Notes under the pieces: generated by a model
The model's database searches: none
Told to the model about the DNA's origin: nothing
Seen by the model: the letters and a program-made list of their open reading frames with translations, nothing else
Shown here: in pieces, positions 49,196 through 58,826 of the stretch
Layout of the letters: each line of letters begins with the position of its first letter
Position numbering within the stretch: position 1 is the first letter of the stretch
Translations under genes and position numbers: made by a program
Assembly: GCA_001664005.1 (NCBI GenBank)
Contig: CP016093.1
Coordinates: forward strand, 999,001 to 1,063,000
From: Rhizobiales bacterium NRL2
Lineage (GTDB): Bacteria > Pseudomonadota > Alphaproteobacteria > Minwuiales > Minwuiaceae
Length of the DNA stretch: 64,000 bases
Direction: 5' to 3'

Positions 49196-50659
49196 ATGGC
49201 CGCCACGCCATTGCATCGCCGCGACGCGCTGGGAATTGCCGAGGACATCCGCGAGGGCCGGACGAGCGCCGTGGAGGCGCTGGAGCATTTCAGGGACCGC
49301 GTCGAGCGGCTCAACCCGGCGATCAACGCCGTCATCGCCGACGACTTCGGCGGCGCGCGGGACGCGGCGGAAGGGCTCGACCGGCTGCAACGCCGCGGCT
49401 ATTCCCTGGGCCCCTTCCACGGCGTGCCGATGACGGTGAAAGAAAGCTACGACCTCACCGGTTTCCGGACGACCTGGGGCGACCCGGCCTATGCGGAGAA
49501 CGTGGCCGAAACGGACTCGGTGGTCGTGGAGCGCATCAAACGCGCCGGCGCCAATGTCTTCGGCAAGACCAACGTGCCGCTCAATCTCACCGACTGGCAG
49601 TCCTACAACGCAGTCTACGGCAGTTGCGGCAATCCCTGGGACCCGTCGCGGACGCCCGGCGGATCCTCGGGCGGCTCGGCGGCGGCGCTCGCGGCGGGCC
49701 TGACCGGGCTGGAGTTCGGTTCCGACATCGGCGCGTCGGTGCGTAATCCGGCGCATTTCTGCGGCGTCTTCGGCCACAAGCCGACCTACGGCATCGTGCC
49801 CAAGCGCGGGCACTGGAAGGCGCCGTCCATGGCGCCCTCCGATATCGCGGTCTGCGGCCCGCTGGCGCGCTCGGCCCGGGACCTGGAGGCGGCGCTGCTC
49901 GCCGTCGCCGGCGACGACCCCGTCTACGGCGCGGGCTGGAAGCTCGAATTGCCGAAGCCGGAGAAGGACGATCTGGGAGACTTCCGCGTCTGCCTGATGA
50001 CGACCTCGCCGGTCTCGGACGTGGAGCAGGAGTACCAGGACGCGCTGCGCGATCTGGCCGGGCGGCTGGAGGCCGCGGGCGCCACGGTCGAGGAGCGCGA
50101 CCCGATCGACGTCGACTGGTTCGAATATCACCTCGACTATTTCCGGCTGTTCCGCCCTGTCACCCACAGCCGCCTGCCGGCCGACGCCTATCGCGAATTC
50201 CAGGAACTTGTCGCCAACCTTAAGGACGATGACGACAGCTACTTCGCCATGAACGCCCGGGCGGGCACGATCACCTATTACGACTGGGCTGCGGCCGACC
50301 GGCGCCGCTACGGTTACCGCGACAAGTGGGCGGCGTTCTTCCGCGATTTCGACCTGCTGCTCTGCCCGCAGGCGGCTTCCGCCGCGTTCCCGCGGAACGA
50401 GGACCAGCCCAGGGAGGTGCGGGAGCTCGAGATCAACGGCCGCAAGGTGGGCTACAATGATCAGCTCTTCTGGGCCGGCATATCGGGCGCGGTCTACCTG
50501 CCGGGCACGGTCGCGCCCATCGGCCTCGGCGCGAAGAGCGGTCTGCCGCTGGGCGTGCAGATCGTCGGTCCGTACATGGGCGACCTGACGACCATCCGCT
50601 TCGCCCACCTGCTGGAACAGGCGTTCGGCGGCGTCCACGTTCCGAAGGGCTACGAGTAG
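49196..50659 (+). CDS. Amidase (amidase-signature family)
   Basis: A 487-residue Ser-cisSer-Lys hydrolase. Catalytic Lys lies in GVPMTVKESYDL, the cis-Ser in TPGGSSGGSAAALAAG, and the nucleophile in GSDIGASVRNPAHFCG. Members cleave varied amides; the substrate here is unknown. ATG 49196 follows AGGGGAGGG. It is the first gene divergent from hpnB and is followed by two hairpin repeats. Confidence 0.95.
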   Translation: MAATPLHRRDALGIAEDIREGRTSAVEALEHFRDRVERLNPAINAVIADDFGGARDAAEGLDRLQRRGYSLGPFHGVPMTVKESYDLTGFRTTWGDPAYAENVAETDSVVVERIKRAGANVFGKTNVPLNLTDWQSYNAVYGSCGNPWDPSRTPGGSSGGSAAALAAGLTGLEFGSDIGASVRNPAHFCGVFGHKPTYGIVPKRGHWKAPSMAPSDIAVCGPLARSARDLEAALLAVAGDDPVYGAGWKLELPKPEKDDLGDFRVCLMTTSPVSDVEQEYQDALRDLAGRLEAAGATVEERDPIDVDWFEYHLDYFRLFRPVTHSRLPADAYREFQELVANLKDDDDSYFAMNARAGTITYYDWAAADRRRYGYRDKWAAFFRDFDLLLCPQAASAAFPRNEDQPREVRELEINGRKVGYNDQLFWAGISGAVYLPGTVAPIGLGAKSGLPLGVQIVGPYMGDLTTIRFAHLLEQAFGGVHVPKGYE

Positions 50660-50672
50660 GGCAAGAGGCGGC

Positions 50673-50695
50673 GCCCTTGGACTTGATCCAAGGGC
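50673..50695. repeat. REP-like hairpin (CTTGA loop)
   Basis: A perfect 9-bp stem, GCCCTTGGA / TCCAAGGGC, around the loop CTTGA, just after the amidase stop. The neighbouring hairpin at 50716-50738 has loop TCAAG, its reverse complement, so the two are inverted copies of one element. Lying between convergent genes, the pair may also end transcription from both sides. Confidence 0.68.
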
Positions 50696-50715
50696 CCAGC
50701 AAATCGAAGGACTGG

Positions 50716-50738
50716 GTCCTGGGGTCAAGCCCCAGGAC
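50716..50738. repeat. REP-like hairpin (TCAAG loop), inverted partner
   Basis: A perfect 9-bp stem, GTCCTGGGG / CCCCAGGAC, around TCAAG. It lies 10 bp before the crotonase stop and 20 bp after the first hairpin, in opposite orientation. Confidence 0.68.
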
Positions 50739-50748
50739 GTCCCCAATG

Positions 50749-51546
50749 CTACTTGCCCGTGAACTTCGCCTTGCGCTTCTCGACGAAGGCGGCGACGCCT
50801 TCACGGTAGTCCTCGCGCGATGCGCAGGAGGCGAACATCTCGCCCTCCATCTGCAGCTGGCTTTCGAATTCGTTCTGCTGGCTGCGGTACATCAGCTTCT
50901 TGGCCTGGCCGTAGACGAAGGTCGGCCCGTTGGCGAGGCGGGTGGCCAGCCGGTCCGTCTCGTCGTCCAGCTCCGCGTCGGGCACGACGAAGTTGACCAG
51001 CCCGTGATCGGCCATCTGCTGCGCCGTGAAGCGGTCGCCCAGCAGCGTCATCTCCATGGTCTTCTTGATGCCCAGCGCACGGGGCAGGTGGAAGCTGGCG
51101 GAGCCGTCCGGCGTGGTGCCGATATGGACATAGGCGAGGGTGAAGAAGCTGCTTTCCGCGGCGATGATAAGGTCGCAGGCCGCGGCGACCGAGACGCCAG
51201 CACCCGCGGCCGCGCCGCGCACCTTGGCGACGATCGGCTTCGGCATCCGCCGCATGGCGAACATGATCGGATGCAGGTTGTGGATGCGGTTGACGAAGTA
51301 GTTCTCGATCTCCGGACCGGAAGCGGTCTTGAGATATTCGTGCATGTTCTTGACGTCGCCGCCGGCCATGAAGTGGTCGCCCGCGCCCTCCAGCACGACA
51401 CAGCGCACGCTGTCGTCCTGCTCCAGTTCGTGGAACGTCTCCGACATCATCGCCCGCATGTCCATCGACAACGCGTTGCGCGCGTCGGGCCGGTTCATCA
51501 CCACCCGCGCGATGCCGTTCTCGATGGTGGTTTCCAGATCCGCCAT
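50749..51546 (-). CDS. Enoyl-CoA hydratase/isomerase family protein
   Basis: A 265-residue crotonase. Oxyanion-hole segments are HFMAGGDVKNM and KVRGAAAGAGVSVAAACDLI. In the catalytic region, FTLAYVHIGTTPDGSASFHLP, the usual Glu pair of hydratases is not evident, and Asp in TPDGS suggests an isomerase-type site. The start has GGGGAGG seven bases upstream. It is the third minus-strand gene after argG and a DMT transporter, and it converges on the amidase. Substrate unknown. Confidence 0.9.
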   Translation of the reverse strand: MADLETTIENGIARVVMNRPDARNALSMDMRAMMSETFHELEQDDSVRCVVLEGAGDHFMAGGDVKNMHEYLKTASGPEIENYFVNRIHNLHPIMFAMRRMPKPIVAKVRGAAAGAGVSVAAACDLIIAAESSFFTLAYVHIGTTPDGSASFHLPRALGIKKTMEMTLLGDRFTAQQMADHGLVNFVVPDAELDDETDRLATRLANGPTFVYGQAKKLMYRSQQNEFESQLQMEGEMFASCASREDYREGVAAFVEKRKAKFTGK

Positions 51547-51616
51547 GATTGCCTCCCCTGCGTTTTCGGAACCTTGTTCCTGATCTAGCGCACCGCGGAG
51601 GCGGTGGAAACGCAAA

Positions 51617-52600
51617 CTAGCGCCGGATGGGCCTGCCATCGCGGCGTGGACGGTCGCGCGCCCGCTCGCGGGCAAGGACGTAGAGGCCCGCGCCCAGGAT
51701 CAGCGCGATGCCCGCCAGCGCCCTCAGGTCCGGAATCTCGCCGAAGATCAGGAAGCCCCACAGGCCGGCGAGCGGCAGGGCGACATACTCGAACGGCGCC
51801 ACGGTGGCGGCGCTGGCCGAGCGGTAGGCCTGGGAGAGCGCGTAGGCGATGACGCCCGAGGCGATGCCCAATGCCGCGAACAGCAGCCAGTCGTCCGCCG
51901 TGGGCCAGGTCCAGGCGCGGAACAGGAACACCAGGCTGCGGTTGTCGACGCCCTCGGCGAAGCGGCCGTCCCCGGCGACCGCGAAGAATGCCAGGCTGAC
52001 CGCCATGAACACCCCCTGCAGGTAGACCGCCATGGCGGACGCCTTGGAGATGCCGCCCAAGCGCCGGGTCATGATCTGGAACAGCGCGTAGCAGAGCGCC
52101 GCCAGGACCGGCAGGAGGGACACCAGCAGGCCCGGCCCCTCGCCGGCGGCGGACGGGCGCAGCATGACCAGTACGCCGGCGAAGCCGACGACGCAGGCGA
52201 TCAGGCGGCGCGGGCCCACAGGCTCGCCCAGCAGCGGGATCGACAACAGGGTGATGAACAGAGGCGCGACGAAGAATATCGCCGTCGCCTCGGCCAGCGG
52301 CATTACCGCCAGCGCCATGAAGAAGCAGAGATTGGCGACCACGATCAGCAGGCCGCGGAGGATGTGCAGGGCGGGCCGCCGGGTCTTCAGGATCGCCCAG
52401 CCGCCCTCGAACTGGACCAGGGCGAGGCTGATGGCGATGCCGATGCCGGAGCGGATGAAGACGATCTGGTGCAGCGGATAGCCGTCGGAGAGGTACTTCA
52501 CCAGCATGTCGTTGGCGGAAATCGCCATCATGCCGAGCAGGATGAAGAAGATGCCGACCAGCGGCCGGTTGCTCTCGTCCGTCGTTGCCGTTGCGCTCAT
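51617..52600 (-). CDS. EamA-family (DMT) transporter
   Basis: A 327-residue inner-membrane protein with ten predicted helices in two EamA repeats. LRGLLIVVANLCFFMALAVM-type helices and PLAEATAIFFVAPLFITLLS belong to the first repeat, and APFEYVALPLAGLWGFLIFGE to the second. ATG 52600 follows GAGGAG; a GTG at 52624 is in frame but has no site. It is unrelated in detail to the DMT protein at 34173. Substrate unknown. Confidence 0.92.
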   Translation of the reverse strand: MSATATTDESNRPLVGIFFILLGMMAISANDMLVKYLSDGYPLHQIVFIRSGIGIAISLALVQFEGGWAILKTRRPALHILRGLLIVVANLCFFMALAVMPLAEATAIFFVAPLFITLLSIPLLGEPVGPRRLIACVVGFAGVLVMLRPSAAGEGPGLLVSLLPVLAALCYALFQIMTRRLGGISKASAMAVYLQGVFMAVSLAFFAVAGDGRFAEGVDNRSLVFLFRAWTWPTADDWLLFAALGIASGVIAYALSQAYRSASAATVAPFEYVALPLAGLWGFLIFGEIPDLRALAGIALILGAGLYVLARERARDRPRRDGRPIRR

Positions 52601-52691
52601 CGTCTTCGGGCTCCTCGCGGACACCCTTCGCCCGTCCGCGCGCGGCGATCAAGGGCGGCATGGCGGAAATGCTCCGGCATCCCCAGGTGTC

Positions 52692-52712
52692 ATGCCCGCC
52701 TTGCGCGGGCAT
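52692..52712. repeat. REP-like hairpin ATGCCCGC type
   Basis: Stem ATGCCCGC / GCGGGCAT, loop CTTGC, in the gap between argG and the DMT gene. The same stem recurs at 54842-54862 with loop CTGGT, which supports a dispersed repeat family. Confidence 0.65.
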
Positions 52713-52750
52713 CGGGCGCAGGATGGACCCTCAAGCCAGACATCGCCCCG

Positions 52751-52782
52751 ATCCCCGCGCGCCGCTGCGCGGCGGCGGGGAT
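52751..52782. repeat. REP-like hairpin ATCCCCGC type
   Basis: Stem ATCCCCGC / GCGGGGAT around a GC-rich inner hairpin, 38 bp after the ATGCCCGC element. With it, it forms a two-hairpin composite downstream of argG. Confidence 0.55.
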
Positions 52783-52812
52783 GACATGGAAAAGGTCGGG
52801 GGTATGGCCGCC

Positions 52813-54024
<1,212 letters not shown>

Positions 54025-54207
54025 TTGTGGCCCCCGCAATCATGTTGTCATCCCCGCCGCCCAGCGGCGCGGAACGCCGGCAAGCCGGACCTGAGGTTCG
54101 AGGCCGTTCGCTATCGCCCCGCCTTCGAGCCGTCAAGCGGCGCGCGTCGGCGCAGGAGGCGGGCGAAGCCGATTGCCGGTCTTGTCTGCCCCTCCTATCG
54201 TCGCGGA

Positions 54208-54828
54208 ATGAGATCGCAGGACAATGGCGAAGGGGTGTCCCGGCTCGAGGTCCGCGGGCTGGGTTCGGCCGTCATCCGCGATGTCTCGCTCCGCCTCGGG
54301 GCCGGTGAGGGGCTGGCCGTCGTCGGGCCTTCGGGCAGCGGCAAGACCAGCCTGTTCCGCGCCATCGCCGACCTCGACCCGAACGAGGGTGAGGTGCTGC
54401 TTTCCGGCGAGGCGCGCAGCCGCATGCCGGCCCCGGAGTGGCGCCGGCGCGTCGCCTATGTGCCGGCCGAGCCGGCCTGGTGGCTGGAGACCGCAGGGGA
54501 GCACCTGCCCGAAGGTGGCGCGGCGATGGCGGAGCGGCTCGGGCTTGCGCCGGCGCTACTGGGAAAGCCGGTTGCGTCGCTTTCCACCGGCGAGCGCCAG
54601 CGTCTCGCCCTGGCCGCGGCCTTCGCCCGCGCGCCGCAGGTTCTGCTGCTCGACGAACCGACCTCGGCGCTGGACGAAGGCAATCGCGGCGATGTGGAGG
54701 ACGCGGTCCTGGAGATGCTGGCGGACGGCGCGGCGCTGCTGATCGCCAGCCACGATCCCGCGCAGGTGGCAAGGCTGGGGCTGGCTGTCCTGCACATGCG
54801 GGACGGCCGCGTGGAGGAGGAGGAATGA
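54208..54828 (+). CDS. fetA: ABC transporter ATPase, FetA/YbbL-like
   Basis: A 206-residue single ATPase domain: Walker A GPSGSGKTS, signature LSTGERQRLALA, Walker [13 protein letters not shown], switch His in LIASHDP. The short form and the partner gene 163 bp downstream, an UPF0014 permease, match the FetAB exporter, which in E. coli removes excess iron. ATG 54208 has only a weak ribosome site; a GTG at 54235 is in frame. The gap to fetB holds two hairpin repeats. Confidence 0.87.
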   Translation: MRSQDNGEGVSRLEVRGLGSAVIRDVSLRLGAGEGLAVVGPSGSGKTSLFRAIADLDPNEGEVLLSGEARSRMPAPEWRRRVAYVPAEPAWWLETAGEHLPEGGAAMAERLGLAPALLGKPVASLSTGERQRLALAAAFARAPQVLLLDEPTSALDEGNRGDVEDAVLEMLADGAALLIASHDPAQVARLGLAVLHMRDGRVEEEE

Positions 54829-54841
54829 GAAACTCGTTGTC

Positions 54842-54862
54842 ATGCCCGCCTGGTGCGGGCAT
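54842..54862. repeat. REP-like hairpin ATGCCCGC type
   Basis: Stem ATGCCCGC / GCGGGCAT, loop CTGGT, 13 bp after the fetA stop. The stem is identical to that at 52692-52712. Confidence 0.65.
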
Positions 54863-54914
54863 CCGGGAAGCGTCAATGGTGAGCTCTGCGTCTGGCTGTG
54901 ATGCCCAAACCGGA

Positions 54915-54933
54915 CCCCCGCACAGGGCGGGGG
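54915..54933. repeat. REP-like hairpin CCCCCGC type
   Basis: Stem CCCCCGC / GCGGGGG, loop ACAGG, between fetA and fetB and 53 bp after the ATGCCCGC hairpin. The layout, two different hairpins about 40-50 bp apart, parallels that at 52692-52782. Confidence 0.55.
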
Positions 54934-54991
54934 TGACGCAGTGGTTCCGGACCCCCATTGCTGGCCCGGGATGTCGGAAAGTCGAGTCGCC

Positions 54992-55783
54992 ATGACCATC
55001 GATCCGGAGAACTGGGAGGTCTTGCTCGCCGCGGTGTTCCTGGTGATCAACGCGGGACTGTCGCTGGCGCTGAATCTCGGCTTCGTGCGGCAGATGACGG
55101 TCGCGGCGCTGCGCATGGTGGTGCAGATGGCGCTGATCGGTCTGGTGCTGAAGGTGATCCTGACCACGAAGTCGCCGGGCCTGACGGCGCTGGTCGCGAC
55201 GGTGATGCTGGCGGTCGCAGGCTACGAGGTCATGGCGCGGCAGGAGCGGCGGCTGAAGGGAATCTGGGGCTATGGTCTGGGTGCCGCGACCATGCTGCTT
55301 GGCGCGTCCTTGGTGATGCTGTTCGCGCTCAATGTCACCATCCGCCCCGATCCCTGGTACGACCCGCGCTACGCCATTCCGCTGTTCGGCATGATGCTGG
55401 GCAATGCCATGACAGGCATTGCCATCGGCCTGAATGCGCTCGCCAACGACCTGGCCAGCCGCCGCGCGGCTGTGGAGGCCCACCTGCTGACCGGCGCCAC
55501 GCGCTGGCAGGCGCTGGCGCCCTCCATGCGGCGTGCGGCGCGGGCGGGGCTGATCCCGATCATCAACGCCATGGCGGCAACGGGCGTGGTCTCGCTGCCA
55601 GGTATGATGACGGGCCAGATCCTCGCCGGCGCAGACCCGGAGCAGGCCGTGCGCTACCAGATCCTGGTCATGTTCCTGATCGCCGGCGCGACCGGCATCG
55701 GTCTTGTCGTGGCCCTGTGGGGTGCAGCCTGGCGGCTTTCCGACCGCCGCCACCGCATCCGTCTGGACCGGCTGACCGGGTGA
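54992..55783 (+). CDS. fetB: ABC transporter permease, FetB/YbbM-like
   Basis: A 263-residue UPF0014-family membrane protein with about seven helices. Landmarks are MVVQMALIGLVLK, PLFGMMLGNAMTGIAIGLNAL and the highly conserved GVVSLPGMMTGQILAGADP near the C-terminus. With FetA it should form an exporter linked to iron homeostasis in E. coli; metal specificity here is not proven. ATG 54992 is preferred to ATG 54971, as it sits after GGAAAG. Confidence 0.9.
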   Translation: MTIDPENWEVLLAAVFLVINAGLSLALNLGFVRQMTVAALRMVVQMALIGLVLKVILTTKSPGLTALVATVMLAVAGYEVMARQERRLKGIWGYGLGAATMLLGASLVMLFALNVTIRPDPWYDPRYAIPLFGMMLGNAMTGIAIGLNALANDLASRRAAVEAHLLTGATRWQALAPSMRRAARAGLIPIINAMAATGVVSLPGMMTGQILAGADPEQAVRYQILVMFLIAGATGIGLVVALWGAAWRLSDRRHRIRLDRLTG

Positions 55784-55857
55784 GTCCTTGCCCGGTCTTG
55801 CCGGAATTGCCCGATCCCCCCACCTCAGAAGCCAGCAGGACATGATGGAGCGACCGA

Positions 55858-56232
55858 ATGACGAACAAGAAGAATGTCGTCCTGATCGCATTGCACCCGG
55901 ACGCCGTCGACTACGGTCGCTGGCCGGGTTTGGACGCCGATCAGCTGCGCCGGCAGCTGGAGGAGCAGAAGCACGCTCTCGAGGAGGAGGGCGTCGACGC
56001 CGCCCTCTGTCTCGTCGACAGCGCCCGCACGGCGTCCGAGGCCGTGACCGAGGCGCTGGACCGGCGGCCCTATGATTGCGTGGTGATCGATGCGGGTCTG
56101 CGCGCGGACGACGAGCGGTTCCCGCTGTTCGAGAAGGTCGTCAATCTGGTGCACGAGCACGCGCCCACGGCGAACATCTGCTTCAACACGGGTCCCGAAG
56201 ACACGGTGAACGCGGCGCAGCGCTGGCTCTGA
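55858..56232 (+). CDS. Uncharacterised 124-residue protein
   Basis: I do not recognise this gene. The start has TGGAGCG eight bases upstream. The chain looks like a compact alpha/beta fold resembling a receiver-like Rossmann core: strand KKNVVLIALHPD, helix DQLRRQLEEQKHALEEEG, strand DAALCLVD, strand YDCVVIDAGLR and a final ANICFNTGPEDTVNAAQRWL. Asp in VVIDAGL lies where receivers carry the phosphorylated residue, but other receiver residues are not evident. Two Cys-containing strands lack pairing. It precedes the flippase gene on the same strand. Function unknown. Confidence 0.75.
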   Translation: MTNKKNVVLIALHPDAVDYGRWPGLDADQLRRQLEEQKHALEEEGVDAALCLVDSARTASEAVTEALDRRPYDCVVIDAGLRADDERFPLFEKVVNLVHEHAPTANICFNTGPEDTVNAAQRWL

Positions 56233-56427
56233 GGCCGCTTTCCCGCGTTGGCGGGCGCGCGGATTCGCTCTAAGAATCGCCGGTCCGGCGTCGCCAGCAT
56301 CTGATTCGCCGATCCGCAGCAACGGGGCCCCGCCATCGCCGACCAAGGCCGCCATAACCGACGCCTCAGGGCGGGCGCGCTCTTCGGCCTGGTCAACCGG
56401 GCCGCGCTGGGCTTTCTCAACATCGCC

Positions 56428-57690
56428 GTGGCCATGGTGCTCACCCGGCTGCTGAGTCCGGCGGACTTCGGCTTCTACACGGTGTTCGCGCAGATCGTCG
56501 CCGTCGGCGCCATGATCCAGAGCTTCGGCATGCAGACCGGCGTCACCAAGCTGGCCGGCATCGCCGGCGGGGCGGGCGCGTGGGACCGGGCGGGGGCGAT
56601 CCTGAAGGCGACGGCGCTGATTTTCGCGGCCGTCGGCGTCGCGCTGACTGCGGTGCTGCTCGGTCTCTGGCCGGCGATGGAGACGTCGCTGTTCAAGCGC
56701 GAACTGGGCTGGCTGATGGCCGGCCTCATCGCCGTGGTGATCCTGACCCGTGCGGCCGAGGAGATCGGCTCCGCCTTCCTGCGCGGTGTCGGACGGGTGC
56801 GCTCGGGCGCGCTGCTGCTGTCGGCGCCGCGCGAGGGGCTGGTGTTTCTCGCGGCCCTCGCCCTGCTGGCCGGTGGCCAGGCCGCCGGCGTCTGGGCGGT
56901 TGTCGAGATCTACGCCGCGGCGTCGGCCCTGATCGCGCTGCTGACCATGGGGTTGTGTCTGCGTTTCGTGGCGCGTCACAGCGGCGGCCCGCCGGCGGAC
57001 GAGGCGTTCGGCGCGCGGCATCTCGCCGTGCTGTCGGCGCCCATGCTGCTGCATTCCTCCGGCGCGCTGGTGCTGAAGGCGACCGACGTCTGGATCCTCA
57101 GCCTCTACCGCGACGCCACGGAAGTCGCGCTCTATGGCGCGGCGATCCGGGTCACCAACCTGGTGATCTTCGGCCTGTCGGTGATCAACATGGCCCTGCC
57201 GCAGCTTCTCGCCGCGCTGCATGCGGAGGGGCGTATCCGCGACTTCGAGCGCATGGCGCGGATCGCGGCCACCTGGTCGACGGTCGTCTCGGTGCCGGTC
57301 TTCGTGCTGATCGTGCTGTTCGCCGAGCCCATTCTCGATCTGCTGTTCGGCGCTCCCTACGGCGATGCGGCGACGGTTCTCATCATCCTCGCGGCCGGTC
57401 ATGTGGTCAGCGCCGTGGTCGGCAGTCCCGGCATGATGCTGCAGATGGCCGGGCATCAGAACCTGATGTCGGCGCTGACGCTGGGCGCGCTGGCCGTGAA
57501 CGTGATCGCCAATATCCTGGTCGTGAAGCAACACGGCGCGACCGGCGTCGCCGTGGTCACTGCGCTGACCATCACCGCGCGCATGGCCCTGCATACCTAT
57601 TTCGCCTGGCGGCTGACCGGCGCGCTATCGCTGCCCGACCCGAAGACGCTGACCTTCGGCGCGTTGCGGTCTATCCTGCGCCGGCGATGA
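56428..57690 (+). CDS. Polysaccharide flippase (MATE/PST, Wzx-like); start codon uncertain
   Basis: A multi-pass membrane protein with about twelve to fourteen helices, of the family moving lipid-linked sugar repeats across the inner membrane. It shows TRLLSPADFGFYTVFAQIV near the N-terminus and LLFGAPYGDAATVLIILA later on. The first ordinary start is GTG 56428, but family-like sequence in the same frame (LFGLVNRAALGFLNIAVAMV) continues upstream to about 56335, and the frame stays open to 56305 without any ATG, GTG or TTG. So the first helix is missing from the called gene, and a rare start (ATC at 56335 or CTG) or a sequence error is likely. The stop overlaps the sulfotransferase start. Confidence 0.82.
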   Translation: MAMVLTRLLSPADFGFYTVFAQIVAVGAMIQSFGMQTGVTKLAGIAGGAGAWDRAGAILKATALIFAAVGVALTAVLLGLWPAMETSLFKRELGWLMAGLIAVVILTRAAEEIGSAFLRGVGRVRSGALLLSAPREGLVFLAALALLAGGQAAGVWAVVEIYAAASALIALLTMGLCLRFVARHSGGPPADEAFGARHLAVLSAPMLLHSSGALVLKATDVWILSLYRDATEVALYGAAIRVTNLVIFGLSVINMALPQLLAALHAEGRIRDFERMARIAATWSTVVSVPVFVLIVLFAEPILDLLFGAPYGDAATVLIILAAGHVVSAVVGSPGMMLQMAGHQNLMSALTLGALAVNVIANILVVKQHGATGVAVVTALTITARMALHTYFAWRLTGALSLPDPKTLTFGALRSILRRR

Positions 57691-58715
57691 CCGTCCCCCT
57701 CGAACAGCGCCAGATCGTCTTCCTGATGTACGAGAACAGGTCGGGCTCGACCTTTCTCGCCAGCCGCCTCGACCAGCACGGGGAAGTCGCGGTCACCATC
57801 GAGACGGAGGCTTTCGCGGATCTGCTGGAAACCGGTTCGGCGATCCGCTCGGCGGCGGACGTCGACCGGGTGGTGGAGACGCTCTTCGGCGACGAGAAGT
57901 TCGGCCAGTGGGGCGTCGGGCGCGAGGAGCTGCGCGCGCGGCTGGCGGGACTCGCCATGCCGGCGCCCTTCGAGGCGATCGTCCGCGCCGTGCTGGACCT
58001 GCATTTCGCCGGCGCGGCGGCGCCCTACTACCTGGTGAAGGGGACGCGTCTGACCCACCACATCTCCCGTCTCAGACGGGAGATACCGTCGGCCAGGTAT
58101 CTCCACATCATCCGCGATCCCCGCGGCGTCTTCGGCAGCCAGAAACAGTCTGTCGGCTCCTACACCGCGCGGTCGATGAACGAGGACCCGCTGGACGCCG
58201 CGCGGCGCTGGGCGGCCAATGCGCGGCGCGTGGACCGGGTGGCGGGCCCGGACCTGATGGAGGTCCGCTACGAAGACCTGATCACCGCCTATGACGCCAC
58301 CATGGCGGCGGTTCGGCGCTTTGTCAGCCGTGAGGACCTGCCGCCGTTGGGCAACGCCGCCGGCCCGGAAGGCGACGCCTATCTGGCGCGCATTCCGGAG
58401 GACCAGCGTCATCTGCACGGGAACCTCGCCGAGAAGCCGAAGGCCGACCGCATCGAGGCCTGGCGGCAGGAACTCACCGACGTGGAGATCGCGCTGACCC
58501 AGCAGGGCGCCGGCGAGATGCTTGCGAAGAAGGGATATGAACCCGACATGACCGCTGGACGCCGTGCCGGCCGCGTGAATCTTCTGGCGCAGCGATTCCG
58601 CCTTGCCGGACGCACGGCCTGGCGGCGGATCGCCAACGCCTGGCGCTATGCGGCGACGGGCAGGTTGCTCTGGCGCATACGGGTGGTCCTGTATCGCTGG
58701 CGCGCGGGCTGGTGA
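57687..58715 (+). CDS. Sulfotransferase-family protein
   Basis: A 342-residue protein with a PAPS-binding P-loop-like motif ENRSGSTFLASRL (residues 16-28) and the 3'-phosphate site LHIIRDPRGVFGSQKQSVG. The region GPDLMEVRYEDL and the C-terminal basic, amphipathic tail (about 290-342, rich in Arg and Trp) are notable, the tail perhaps binding membrane or polymer. It would transfer sulfate from PAPS to a carbohydrate or lipid. Translation is coupled to the flippase (ATGA), which suggests a sulfated surface glycan. The acceptor is unknown. Confidence 0.88.
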   Translation: MTVPLEQRQIVFLMYENRSGSTFLASRLDQHGEVAVTIETEAFADLLETGSAIRSAADVDRVVETLFGDEKFGQWGVGREELRARLAGLAMPAPFEAIVRAVLDLHFAGAAAPYYLVKGTRLTHHISRLRREIPSARYLHIIRDPRGVFGSQKQSVGSYTARSMNEDPLDAARRWAANARRVDRVAGPDLMEVRYEDLITAYDATMAAVRRFVSREDLPPLGNAAGPEGDAYLARIPEDQRHLHGNLAEKPKADRIEAWRQELTDVEIALTQQGAGEMLAKKGYEPDMTAGRRAGRVNLLAQRFRLAGRTAWRRIANAWRYAATGRLLWRIRVVLYRWRAGW

Positions 58716-58745
58716 CCGGCGGGCGGGGCGCGGGTCAAACATGCT

Positions 58746-58775
58746 TTGACATCCCTGCCGGACAGTGGCTATTGA
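58746..58775 (+). promoter_or_regulatory. Possible promoter of the FYDLN-acid protein gene
   Basis: TTGACA (58746-58751), an exact -35 consensus, is followed after 18 bp by TATTGA (58770-58775), a weak -10 match. The start codon is 51 bp downstream. The -35 match is the stronger part of the evidence. Confidence 0.42.
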
Positions 58776-58826
58776 CCGCCGTCCGAGAATCCATGGTTGA
58801 CACCGAACAATTGCGGAGCTGCCGTC

